Shown here: in pieces, positions 1 to 8,676 of the stretch
Layout of the letters: each line of letters starts with the position of its first letter
Position numbering within the stretch: the first letter of the stretch is position 1
Source: an uncultured Clostridia bacterium
GTDB lineage: Bacteria; Bacillota; Clostridia; Lachnospirales; Lachnospiraceae
DNA length: 64,000 nt
NCBI GenBank assembly: GCA_948472945.1
Contig: CAOKVX010000003.1
Location: 62,001-126,000 of the forward strand
Direction of reading: 5' to 3'
The notes under the pieces: generated by a model
What the model saw: the letters and a program-made list of their open reading frames with translations, nothing else
What the model was told of the DNA's origin: nothing
Database searches by the model: none
Position numbers and translations under genes: made by a program

Positions 1-2
1 CA

Positions 3-1424
3 AGAGAGATTATAGATGATGCATTGAAAGTGGCAGAAACTAAGAAAAGGGAGGCAATGCTTGAAGCAAAGGAAGACGCTCTCAAGAGAAAAAATGAACT
101 TGAGAAAGACGCTAAAGAGCAGAAAGCAGAAATCCAAAAGTATGAGAAGAGGGTTTTAGCGAAAGAGGAAACTCTTGACAAAAAGATGGAGTCCGTTGAG
201 AAGAAAGAAACTAAGCTTGCTAATAAGGAAAGTGAGCTGGACAAGCTTAGAAAGGACACTGAGGAGATACGCGAGAGCCATTTGCGTGAACTGGAGAAGA
301 TTTCAGGAATGACGTCAGAGCAGGCAAGGGATGTTTTACTTAAAAATGTTGAGGAAGACGTAAAACATGAGACTGCGGTAATGATTAAGGAAATGGACCG
401 CAACATCAAGGAAGAGGCTAACAAGAGGGCTAAGGATTATGTTGTAGGCGCAATTCAGAAATGTGCGGCTGACCATGTGGCTGAGACAACTATTTCAGTT
501 GTACAGCTGCCGGGCGATGAGATGAAAGGAAGGATAATCGGAAGAGAAGGCCGTAACATTCGTGCGCTTGAAACTTTGACCGGAGTTGAACTTATTATCG
601 ACGACACGCCTGAGGCGGTTGTGCTTTCGGGATTTGACCCTATAAGAAGGGAAATTGCCCGTATTGCTTTAGAGAAACTTATAGTTGATGGACGTATACA
701 TCCTGCGAGAATAGAGGAGATGGTGGAAAAAGCCACCAAAGAGGTTGAGAATCTTATCCGTGAGGAGGGTGAAGCCGCTACGCTTGAGGTGGGGGTTCAT
801 GGAATACACCCTGAACTTATAAAACTTCTCGGCAGAATGAAGTTTAGAACAAGCTTTGGACAGAATGCACTGAAACATTCGATTGAGGTTGCCCATTTGT
901 CAGGACTGCTCGCCGGCGAAGTTGGCGTGGATATAAGGATGGCAAAACGTGCAGGACTGCTTCATGACATAGGAAAAGCGGTAGACCATGACATGGAGGG
1001 ATCTCATATACAGCTCGGTGTTGACCTTTGTAAAAAATATAAAGAATCGGCTCTTGTCATCAATGCCGTTGAGGCTCACCACGGAGATGTTGAACCGGAA
1101 AGCCTGATTGCCTGTATAGTACAGGCGGCTGATGCTATATCTGCTGCGAGGCCGGGTGCAAGGCGTGAGACACTTGAGACCTACACAACCAGACTTAAAC
1201 AGCTTGAAGACATATCAAACGGATTTAAGGGCGTTGATAAGTCATTTGCCATACAGGCCGGACGTGAAGTCAGGGTTATGGTTATACCGGACCAGATTAG
1301 CGATGACGATATGGTTCTGCTTGCTAGAGATATGGCTAAGCAGATTGAGGATGAGCTACAGTACCCTGGTCAGATAAAAGTAAATATAATTAGGGAGTCC
1401 AGAGTGACAGATTATGCAAAATAA
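3..1424 (+). CDS. rny: Ribonuclease Y, 5' end outside window
   Basis: Endoribonuclease that starts mRNA decay at the membrane. The frame is open to the window edge, so the N-terminal membrane anchor and about 45 residues are missing; about 473 of the usual ~520 residues are present. Visible in order: a long charged coiled coil (first ~150 residues), a KH RNA-binding domain with [15 protein letters not shown] near residue 175, and an HD domain with [12 protein letters not shown] near residue 318 that carries the metal-binding His-Asp pair. A GC-rich hairpin with a T tract follows the stop. Identification is firm. Confidence 0.96.
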   Translation, partial: REIIDDALKVAETKKREAMLEAKEDALKRKNELEKDAKEQKAEIQKYEKRVLAKEETLDKKMESVEKKETKLANKESELDKLRKDTEEIRESHLRELEKISGMTSEQARDVLLKNVEEDVKHETAVMIKEMDRNIKEEANKRAKDYVVGAIQKCAADHVAETTISVVQLPGDEMKGRIIGREGRNIRALETLTGVELIIDDTPEAVVLSGFDPIRREIARIALEKLIVDGRIHPARIEEMVEKATKEVENLIREEGEAATLEVGVHGIHPELIKLLGRMKFRTSFGQNALKHSIEVAHLSGLLAGEVGVDIRMAKRAGLLHDIGKAVDHDMEGSHIQLGVDLCKKYKESALVINAVEAHHGDVEPESLIACIVQAADAISAARPGARRETLETYTTRLKQLEDISNGFKGVDKSFAIQAGREVRVMVIPDQISDDDMVLLARDMAKQIEDELQYPGQIKVNIIRESRVTDYAK

Positions 1425-1492
1425 TACATATGTCATTTGGATTGCGGTTTGATAATGTATTTTATATATTGAATATTCGTATACGTATTTTT

Positions 1493-1533
1493 GGGCGCGG
1501 CTTAATATTAGGCCGCGTCCGTTTTGTAATTTT
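1493..1533 (+). terminator. Rho-independent terminator after rny
   Basis: GGGCGCGGC at 1493-1501 pairs with GGCCGCGTCC at 1511-1520 (one G-U wobble) around an AT-rich loop, and a T-rich run follows to 1533. Confidence 0.8.
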
Positions 1534-1598
1534 TGAATAAATGTCATATAATAGTGAATATATCAGTTTGTTTTAGTAATTGATTTACAGGAGGCGGC

Positions 1599-1730
1599 AA
1601 TACCGGGCCGCCGGTATTTTTGTAATCCCGTATGCATTTCGGGACTGGCCGTCGTCTGTACAACAATGCTACTATTATAAAAATAATCTGCATATTATAA
1701 GTAGTGAGAATAAAAGTGACGACGATATAA
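1599..1730 (+). promoter_or_regulatory. Stem-rich leader before the M23 peptidase gene
   Basis: The rest of this ~300-base gap is rich in inverted repeats. AATACCGG/CCGGTATT (1599-1618) has a 4-base loop and a T run and may be a second terminator. Further on, CGTCGTC near 1650 can pair with GACGACG just before the start codon, enclosing a CTAC/GTAG hairpin. No clear Shine-Dalgarno precedes the ATG at 1732. It matches no riboswitch class I can name. Confidence 0.35.
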
Positions 1731-1731
1731 T

Positions 1732-2610
1732 ATGAAGAAGAATAAAATAAAAATATTTGCGGCGCTGATTTTATGTGCTGCTTTGGTCGTTCTTATACAC
1801 GGCTACATACATATGCTGTCGCTGTGCGGCGATATAAAGGAAGGATACGTGTATTCGGATGCCATGCGCAATATAGATATGACGGAAAAAGAAATTGAGA
1901 AAATATTTTATACCGACAAGAATCAGGATGATATGCCGTATATTGCAGGGCTTAACGAGGGAATATTAAGAAGTGTGATATACCGCAAAATATATCTGTC
2001 ACTATTCGAAAAAGAAAATGGTGACGGTGAGAGCGGACGCAACGTACCGTACATGTTTAAAAAGGCGTTTCCGGAAGAAGTGTTTGAGGAGGCGTTAAAT
2101 GTGTACATAAAGATATATGGAGACGTAAGGTGTTTCCCCGTTCCAAAGGATGTGGGTGCAGGAATTGAAACTCCTTATGATGACTCTTGGAATTCGGCCA
2201 GGGACTACGGCGGAGACAGAAAACATGAAGGAACAGACATAATGGCGGCAAATAATACAAGAGGATATTTTCCCGTCGTCAGCATGACTGACGGTGTTGT
2301 CGAAAAAAAAGGCTGGCTTGAGTTAGGAGGCTATAGATTAGGAATAAGAAGTCCCGGCGGGGCATATTTTTATTACGCACATCTTGCGGAATACGCCGAG
2401 GGAATAGAGGAGGGCGCGCAGATAAAAGCCGGAACTGTTATAGGTACTATGGGAGATACAGGTTACGGAAAGAAAGAGGGGACTACAGGCAAATTTGCCG
2501 TTCACCTACATATGGGTATATATTGTGACTACAATGACGAAGAAGTCAGTTTTAACCCGTATTACGTATTGAAATCTGTGGACAGGTTCAGAAAGGAATT
2601 TGTGCCGTGA
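1732..2610 (+). CDS. Membrane-anchored M23 family metallopeptidase
   Basis: Probable peptidoglycan endopeptidase held outside the membrane. Residues 7-24 form a hydrophobic N-terminal anchor after a lysine-rich start. The C-terminal half is an M23 (LytM-like) zinc fold: HEGTD near residue 165 supplies the first His and Asp ligands, and HLHMG near residue 258 is the HxH motif. The middle (~30-140) has no motif I recognise. The next gene's ribosome site lies about 55 bases past the stop. The start has no obvious Shine-Dalgarno but gives a sensible signal anchor. The true substrate is not evident. Confidence 0.85.
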   Translation: MKKNKIKIFAALILCAALVVLIHGYIHMLSLCGDIKEGYVYSDAMRNIDMTEKEIEKIFYTDKNQDDMPYIAGLNEGILRSVIYRKIYLSLFEKENGDGESGRNVPYMFKKAFPEEVFEEALNVYIKIYGDVRCFPVPKDVGAGIETPYDDSWNSARDYGGDRKHEGTDIMAANNTRGYFPVVSMTDGVVEKKGWLELGGYRLGIRSPGGAYFYYAHLAEYAEGIEEGAQIKAGTVIGTMGDTGYGKKEGTTGKFAVHLHMGIYCDYNDEEVSFNPYYVLKSVDRFRKEFVP

Positions 2611-2675
2611 AGTATTGTGCATTGGACGACATTTGTGATAATATAAGTAAAAACACAGGAAATGAGGAGAAAGAT

Positions 2676-3941
2676 ATGAAAAAACCATTTGTATCAAAAG
2701 ACATGATTGAGGAAATAGTTAAGAAGTACCCAACTCCGTTTCACATATACGACGAAAAAGGAATAAGGGAAAATGCAAGAAAGATTAAAGAAGCATTTTC
2801 GTGGAACAAAGGGTTCAGGGAATATTTTGCGGTAAAGGCGACGCCTAATCCATTTATAATAAATATACTTAAAGAGGAAGGCTGCGGTGCAGACTGTTCT
2901 TCAATGACAGAGCTCATGCTTGTCGAGGCGCTTGGGATGAAAAATGATGATATAATGTTTTCTTCCAATGTGACGCCTGCAGGTGAATATGTGAAAGCGA
3001 AAGAACTCGGCGCATATATAAATCTTGACGACTATACGCATGTGGAATTTCTTGAAAATGCTGCCGGAATACCTGAGACAATCTGCTGCAGATACAATCC
3101 GGGAGGGGTTTTTTCGCTTGGAACAGAAATAATGGACAACCCGGGAGACGCCAAGTACGGCATGACTAAAGAACAGATGATAAACGCGTATAAAAAGCTG
3201 ATGGAAAAGGGCGCCCGCAATTTCGGAATACATGCGTTTCTTGCGAGCAATACAGTTGACAATACTTATTATCCGACACTTGCAAAGATTCTGTTTGAGC
3301 TTGCCGTTGAGCTGAAAAATGAGACGGGCGCACATATTTCGTTCATTAACCTTTCCGGAGGAATAGGGGTTCCTTATACTCCTGACAAAGAGCCTAATGA
3401 CATAATGGTTATTGGCGAGGGAGTCCGCAGGGAATATGAGAAAATACTTGTCCCTCAAGGAATGGATGATGTTGCGATATTTACAGAGCTTGGAAGATTT
3501 ATGCTTGCGCCGTATGGAGCGTTGATAACTCAGGCTATTCATGAGAAACATATATATAAGGAATATATTGGGGTGGACGCGTGCGCGGTAAATCTTATGC
3601 GTCCTGCAATGTATGGCGCTTATCACCACATAACCGTGCTTGGAAAGGAGAATGAGCCTTGCAGTTATAAATATGATATCACGGGCTCGCTGTGTGAGAA
3701 CAATGATAAATTTGCTATAGACAGAATGCTGCCAAAGATAGATATGGGTGATTACCTCTATATACATGACGCCGGTGCGCACGGATATTCTATGGGCTAT
3801 AATTACAATGGCAAATTGAGGTCTTCGGAGCTTTTGTTAAAGGAGGACGGCAGCGTGGATTTGATAAGAAGGGCCGAGACGGCAAAGGATTATTTTGCGA
3901 CGTTTGATTACTGCGATATATTATCTGAAATGAAATATTAA
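2676..3941 (+). CDS. lysA: Diaminopimelate decarboxylase-type PLP enzyme
   Basis: Fold-type III PLP decarboxylase that would convert meso-diaminopimelate to lysine. FAVKATPNP near residue 51 holds the PLP-binding lysine, GADCSSMTEL follows, ELGRF lies near residue 270, and HDAGAHGYSMGYN near residue 364 resembles the C-terminal active-site block. At 421 residues it has the usual length. ATG 2676 is chosen because AGGAGA sits 5 bases upstream; the frame stays open upstream to 2607, overlapping the M23 stop, but without a ribosome site. It belongs to a divergent branch of the family, so a related substrate is possible. Confidence 0.82.
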   Translation: MKKPFVSKDMIEEIVKKYPTPFHIYDEKGIRENARKIKEAFSWNKGFREYFAVKATPNPFIINILKEEGCGADCSSMTELMLVEALGMKNDDIMFSSNVTPAGEYVKAKELGAYINLDDYTHVEFLENAAGIPETICCRYNPGGVFSLGTEIMDNPGDAKYGMTKEQMINAYKKLMEKGARNFGIHAFLASNTVDNTYYPTLAKILFELAVELKNETGAHISFINLSGGIGVPYTPDKEPNDIMVIGEGVRREYEKILVPQGMDDVAIFTELGRFMLAPYGALITQAIHEKHIYKEYIGVDACAVNLMRPAMYGAYHHITVLGKENEPCSYKYDITGSLCENNDKFAIDRMLPKIDMGDYLYIHDAGAHGYSMGYNYNGKLRSSELLLKEDGSVDLIRRAETAKDYFATFDYCDILSEMKY

Positions 3942-3967
3942 AAATGTATAAACTTAAATTGCGGCTA

Positions 3968-3994
3968 TAATGAAAAGGGATATGTAACCGATAA
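3968..3994 (+). promoter_or_regulatory. Sigma-28-type promoter for the flgM operon
   Basis: TAAT, a 16-base spacer, then CCGATAA. The same layout recurs before flaG (10953), and a close variant lies before the first flagellin gene. It lies about 60 bases upstream of the flgM start. Confidence 0.6.
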
Positions 3995-4056
3995 ATATAT
4001 TAGATGATTAACAAAGTAATGTATCATTTTAATATCCAGACAGGTAGGTGATTGTT

Positions 4057-4329
4057 GTGAAAATTGGTGCTTATATGCAGGTTAATCAAATGTACCAGAC
4101 GTCAAAAACAAAGAATAACGCCCAGACAGGCAAATCCCGCGGCGGTTCAGATAAGATTGAGCTTTCTTCCTTTGGTAAAGAGCTGAGTGTTGCCAGACAG
4201 GCGGTTAGCGAAGCTTCTGATGTGCGTGAAGACAGAATAGCTGAACTCAAGTCGGCTATAAAGTCGGGGACCTACGATTTGTCCGTGGATAGATTGGCAG
4301 ATAAACTTGTTGATAAATACTTTGGATGA
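4057..4329 (+). CDS. flgM: Anti-sigma-28 factor FlgM
   Basis: Small cytoplasmic inhibitor of sigma-28 (SigD/FliA) that is exported when the hook is complete, releasing late flagellar transcription. About 90 residues. The N-terminal third is polar and low in complexity, as expected for a disordered FlgM tail. The C-terminal half has the family pattern VREDRIAELKSAIKSGTYD followed by LADKLVDKYF. GTG 4057 is preferred because AGGTAGG ends 7-9 bases before it; an upstream GTG at 4048 overlaps that ribosome site. It heads the flagellar gene run. Confidence 0.9.
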   Translation: MKIGAYMQVNQMYQTSKTKNNAQTGKSRGGSDKIELSSFGKELSVARQAVSEASDVREDRIAELKSAIKSGTYDLSVDRLADKLVDKYFG

Positions 4330-4351
4330 ATCGTAAACAAGGAGAAATGGT

Positions 4352-4867
4352 TTGGCTAGTATAATAGATGAATTGATCAGTGCTTTAGAGGGCGAGCTGG
4401 TATTATATGAGAAGCTTATACCATTAGCTGAGGCGAAAGCTGTTGCTATTATAGAAAATGATTTGGAACAGCTTTCGGTTGTTACTCAGAGTGAGCAGAA
4501 TCTGTTGGATGAGATGGCAGTTATTGAAAACAGACGTGAGAGAAGTGTTGACAATATAAAGGATGTGCTCAACCGTAAGAACGAGGACATTAATCTTGAC
4601 AGAATTATAAGCTTTCTCGAAAAGCAGCCGTCGGAACAGGGTAAGCTTAAAGCGGTGCAGAAAGAACTGAAAGCAGTGACGGACCGCCTAAAGCAGATAA
4701 ACTTACAAAACAAATCGTTGATAGAAGAATCTCTGGAAATGATAGAATTCTCAATGAATCTTATGCAAAGTACAAGGATGGCTCCAGAGAGTAATAACTA
4801 CAATAGAAGTGCATCTTTTTCGGATGCATCGCTTTCGCACACAGGGATGTTTGACGCGAAGCAGTAG
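4352..4867 (+). CDS. flgN: Flagellar export chaperone FlgN
   Basis: Predicted cytoplasmic chaperone that escorts the hook-junction proteins FlgK and FlgL to the export gate. It is 171 residues and almost wholly helical, with ALEGELVLYEKLIPLAEAK near the N-terminus and a long acidic/basic coiled coil, as in the FlgN family. It starts with TTG behind AGGAG. It sits between flgM and the flgK genes, as in Bacillus and many Clostridia. Sequence conservation in FlgN is low, so position and fold carry much of the call. Confidence 0.85.
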   Translation: MASIIDELISALEGELVLYEKLIPLAEAKAVAIIENDLEQLSVVTQSEQNLLDEMAVIENRRERSVDNIKDVLNRKNEDINLDRIISFLEKQPSEQGKLKAVQKELKAVTDRLKQINLQNKSLIEESLEMIEFSMNLMQSTRMAPESNNYNRSASFSDASLSHTGMFDAKQ

Positions 4868-5007
4868 TAGAATGGCATATATGGCTGTTCTCGCTTGACG
4901 TTTGCATACTGTGTGTTTTTTCGTATTGCCGGCTGTGTCCGGCGGTGCTTTAAATGCATATTTCAATGTATATGTGAAGTAATCAGATGAATTTATGAGG
5001 TGATACG

Positions 5008-6786
5008 ATGGGAAGTTTGTTCACAAGCTTTAATACCGGGGTTTCCGGAATACAGGTAGCTCAATCCGGGCTTAATGTGTCGGCGCATAATATTGCCAAT
5101 GCCGACACAAAGGGGTATGTAAGGCAGCAGCTTATTGTTGCAGACCATACATACATTAACACATATAACAGTTTTAAAGGAATTGACCAGACCGGTATTG
5201 GAACACATGTCTCGCTTGTGCTGCAGAGAAGAAATGAGTTTCTTGATATTAAATTTCGGGAGGAGTCCGGAAGATTAAGTTTTTATGAGGTGAGGTCAGA
5301 GACTGTAATGGAGATGCAGGAGCTTTTTGGAGAGCTTCAAGGTCAGTCGTTCACCAAAGATATGGAAGACATATGGTCGGCTTTTCAGGAATTGTCAAAG
5401 ATGCCTGATGATATAACTTCAAGAGAACTTCTTATCTCTGAGGCCGACGCTTTTTTGAGTAAATGCCAGACACTCTATACCCAGATTAATGAATATCAGG
5501 TTAACCTTAACTCAAGGATTACAGAGATTGTTGAAAAGGTTAATAAAATGTCTGAGGAGATTTATAACCTTAACAAAGATATTGTTTATTATCAGGCCAC
5601 TGGTCAGAGGCCGAATGATTTATATGATGCGAGAAATGAAATTCTTGACGAGCTCTCAAAGTATGTTCCTATTTATACAAAGGAATTTTCAAATGGAGCC
5701 GTTATGGTCAACGTAGAGGGAATACCGCTCGTATCTGACGGCGGATATTATACGATGACTACTGAGAAAATTAATCCGGGAAGTGATTTGTTAAAGCCTG
5801 TATGGGCGGACAACGGAGGCGGAGATGTTTTCAGGGAGGGATTGTCATTTTCTTCCGAGACGAAGACGGATATAGGGATGCTGAAAGGTATTCTGGTGAC
5901 AAGAGGTTCATTTACGGGAAAATATACCGACATGCCTGTAAAACCTAAGGAGGAAGATTTTACTGACGAGAACGGTGTTCTCGACAAGGTAGGATACCGC
6001 AGGGCAAAGAATGAATATGAAAAACAGGTTGAATACTATAATGAAATGGTGAGACCGTCGGTAATAACTACGCTTCAGACGCAGCTGGACACTCTTGTCC
6101 ACGGAATGGTAACAACGATTAACGACGCGTTATGCCCTAACAAGGAAATAGAGATTGTTAACGCGGACGGAACAACCGAGATAATAAAGATTTTGGATAC
6201 AGAGCGTGCACCTATAGGATGTAATAAGGAGATGGGTCACGAATTGTTCCAGAGAGGCGGTTATGAACGGTATACTGATGAAATTGTAACGCTTGCGGAC
6301 GGAACAACTATGAATGTCAAACGATATAATGAGGAAGACCCGGATGACGTATTCAGTCTGTACACACTGTCGCAGATTAAGGTTAACCCGGATATTGTAG
6401 TAGATTCATCATATCTTCCGTTGATTGAAAATACTGAGTCCGGATTTGCGAATGGATATGCCTCGTCGCATATTTCCGAACTTCTTGACAAATGGGAAGA
6501 CCCTGTTTTGGTGTTGGACCCTGAGTCTGGTACAACGTACAGCTTTAAAGATTTTTATATTGGAATGATTGGAACAGTCGGGACCAGCGGAAAGGTTGCA
6601 AACGATTTCATAGATTCCGAGACTACGCTTGTAAGCAGTGTGGACGCACAGCGGCAGAGTCTTACGAGCGTATCGACAGACGAAGAACTTGTAGACCTTG
6701 TCAGGTTCCAGCACATGTACAGCGCATGTTCAAGATATATAACAGTTATTGATGAAATGCTAGAAACACTGATTACGTCGTTATAG
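5008..6786 (+). CDS. flgK: Flagellar hook-associated protein FlgK, first copy
   Basis: HAP1, the junction between hook and filament. The N-terminal helix shows the rod/hook signature LNVSAHNIANADTKGYVRQQ. The C-terminal helix (LVRFQHMYSACSRYITVIDE) closes the D0 domain. Length 592, with a variable middle. GAGGTGAT lies just upstream of ATG 5008. A second FlgK-type gene follows after 14 bases, so either the junction has two related proteins or one copy has diverged in role. Confidence 0.92.
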   Translation: MGSLFTSFNTGVSGIQVAQSGLNVSAHNIANADTKGYVRQQLIVADHTYINTYNSFKGIDQTGIGTHVSLVLQRRNEFLDIKFREESGRLSFYEVRSETVMEMQELFGELQGQSFTKDMEDIWSAFQELSKMPDDITSRELLISEADAFLSKCQTLYTQINEYQVNLNSRITEIVEKVNKMSEEIYNLNKDIVYYQATGQRPNDLYDARNEILDELSKYVPIYTKEFSNGAVMVNVEGIPLVSDGGYYTMTTEKINPGSDLLKPVWADNGGGDVFREGLSFSSETKTDIGMLKGILVTRGSFTGKYTDMPVKPKEEDFTDENGVLDKVGYRRAKNEYEKQVEYYNEMVRPSVITTLQTQLDTLVHGMVTTINDALCPNKEIEIVNADGTTEIIKILDTERAPIGCNKEMGHELFQRGGYERYTDEIVTLADGTTMNVKRYNEEDPDDVFSLYTLSQIKVNPDIVVDSSYLPLIENTESGFANGYASSHISELLDKWEDPVLVLDPESGTTYSFKDFYIGMIGTVGTSGKVANDFIDSETTLVSSVDAQRQSLTSVSTDEELVDLVRFQHMYSACSRYITVIDEMLETLITSL

Positions 6787-6800
6787 GAGGTTGTAAACAT

Positions 6801-8657
6801 ATGGCATCAACATTTTTTGGATTAAATATTGGCGTTACAGGTATGAGTGCTTATCAGGTGGCTCTTAACACTGCGGCACACAACCTTTCAAATGTTGGCA
6901 CGGTAGGCTACTGCAAGCAGAAAGTAAATCTGAATGCAGAGAATGCGTTGTCGGTACCGTCCAGATACGGAATGATGGGCAGCGGTGTAAAAATAGTTGA
7001 CATTACTCAGCAGAGAAATATATATTATGATGATAAATTTCGCTACAATAGCGCATTGCAGAGCCAGTATGACACAAAAGAATACTATCTGTCGTGTATT
7101 GAGAGTTATTTATATTCGGGCGACGAGACGGTTGCAGGCATAACCACTTCGTTTGATAATTTCTTCAACAGTCTTGCGACAATGACGTCGGAACCGTCTG
7201 ATATGACTAAAAGGACTGACTCTGCAATTTTATCTGAGACATTTGTGAAAGACATCGGTGATTTTGCGCATGCCCTTCAGACTCTGCAGGATGAGGCAAA
7301 TACCCAGATTGAGACAGTTATATCCCAGATAAATGCGCTCGGCACATCAATAGCGTCCGTGACAAAGCAGATTAACACTTACGAGATTTCGGGAGAGATG
7401 GCAAATGATTTGAGGGATGAGAGAAATGTCCTGCTTGACGAGCTTTCGAAGTATGTCAATATACAGGTTCAGGAGACGGCGCCGCAGGAGGGAGTCGGCA
7501 GCCCGCAGTTTCTCGTATTTATAAATGGAGGTCTGCTCGTAAACTCGACAGAGGCGTCCCAACTCAAGTGTATTCCACAGGATACAAATATAAACCAGTG
7601 TGATATAGATAATTTATTCAAAGTTGAGTGGAGCAACGGACAGGGCTTTAATATGAGGAGCAAGGCGATTGGCGGAACGCTTCAGGCCCTTATAGAGTTT
7701 AGGGACGGCAACAATGAAAATAATTTTAATGGTACATCAGGATCTGTTGTTACTGAAAACGGTGTCACCAAATTTACCGTAAAAGGTACTAATTGCAATG
7801 ATATGATGAAATTAAATATTCCTGAGAGTAAGGGAAGGATTACAATTGCAAATGTCGATTATGAGTACGATTCATTCAGCGTAAAAGTTGCCGACGACGG
7901 AACGTATGAGTATGAATTTTCGTTAAAGGGCGATATGTCGCAGCCTCAGCTCGATTCCCTTAACTATGCATGTGACAATTCAAAGAAAGTTCTTATAGGG
8001 GAATCAATATCATATAAGGGAGTGCCTTATTACATGGCGAAACTCAATGAGTTTACGAGAACCTTTTCGTCAGCGTTTAACAAAATACACAACGAGGGGT
8101 ATGACCTTAATGGTAACAGTGGAGTTGACTGGTTCAATGTAAAAGATAAATTGAGTTCTGAAAATTATGTTTTTGATGAGAATGTAGGTGAAGGTTTTGA
8201 TTCGGCTGCGAAGCGTGGAAACGACGGAAAATTGTATGCGTCATATTACAGTATGACAGGGCTGAATTTTGCGGTTAACAAAGAACTGTTGGATAATCCG
8301 GAGCTTATAGCGTGCATGAAAGCGCCTAATGCGGGTGTTGAGGACAACAGCATTCTTGTCAGGCTTAATAATCTCAAGTCTGATAACAGTATGTTTAATC
8401 AGGGAACTCCCGACGCATTTCTGCACACGCTTATATCGTCGGTTGGAATAGACGGAAAGCAGGCAAAATCAATGGCTGAGGGACAGTCAAAGATAATTGT
8501 CGCAATCGACAACAGAAGGGAAGCTGTATCCGGCGTAGATAAAGATGAGGAGACCGCAGACCTTGTCAAATATAGAGAGCTTTTGTTTACACAGTATAAG
8601 GTAGTATCTATAATGGATGAAGTTATTGACAAACTGATTAATGGAACGGCGGTATAA
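6801..8657 (+). CDS. flgK: Flagellar hook-associated protein FlgK, second copy
   Basis: Second HAP1-like protein, 618 residues. It has the N-terminal block ALNTAAHNLSNVGTVGYCKQ and the C-terminal block TADLVKYRELLFTQYKVVSI typical of FlgK. The middle is unlike that of its neighbour. GGAGG precedes ATG 6801, and the short gap to the first copy implies one transcript. Tandem FlgK paralogues suggest a specialised junction, but which copy is the canonical HAP1 cannot be told from sequence. Confidence 0.9.
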   Translation: MASTFFGLNIGVTGMSAYQVALNTAAHNLSNVGTVGYCKQKVNLNAENALSVPSRYGMMGSGVKIVDITQQRNIYYDDKFRYNSALQSQYDTKEYYLSCIESYLYSGDETVAGITTSFDNFFNSLATMTSEPSDMTKRTDSAILSETFVKDIGDFAHALQTLQDEANTQIETVISQINALGTSIASVTKQINTYEISGEMANDLRDERNVLLDELSKYVNIQVQETAPQEGVGSPQFLVFINGGLLVNSTEASQLKCIPQDTNINQCDIDNLFKVEWSNGQGFNMRSKAIGGTLQALIEFRDGNNENNFNGTSGSVVTENGVTKFTVKGTNCNDMMKLNIPESKGRITIANVDYEYDSFSVKVADDGTYEYEFSLKGDMSQPQLDSLNYACDNSKKVLIGESISYKGVPYYMAKLNEFTRTFSSAFNKIHNEGYDLNGNSGVDWFNVKDKLSSENYVFDENVGEGFDSAAKRGNDGKLYASYYSMTGLNFAVNKELLDNPELIACMKAPNAGVEDNSILVRLNNLKSDNSMFNQGTPDAFLHTLISSVGIDGKQAKSMAEGQSKIIVAIDNRREAVSGVDKDEETADLVKYRELLFTQYKVVSIMDEVIDKLINGTAV

Positions 8658-8676
8658 TTGAAAGGGGAATTATAAG

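Noticed and set aside
2901-3782. 293-codon minus-strand open frame
   Set aside because: It lies wholly inside the lysA-type gene on the opposite strand, has no ribosome site, and its translation is basic and cysteine/histidine-rich like an antisense shadow.
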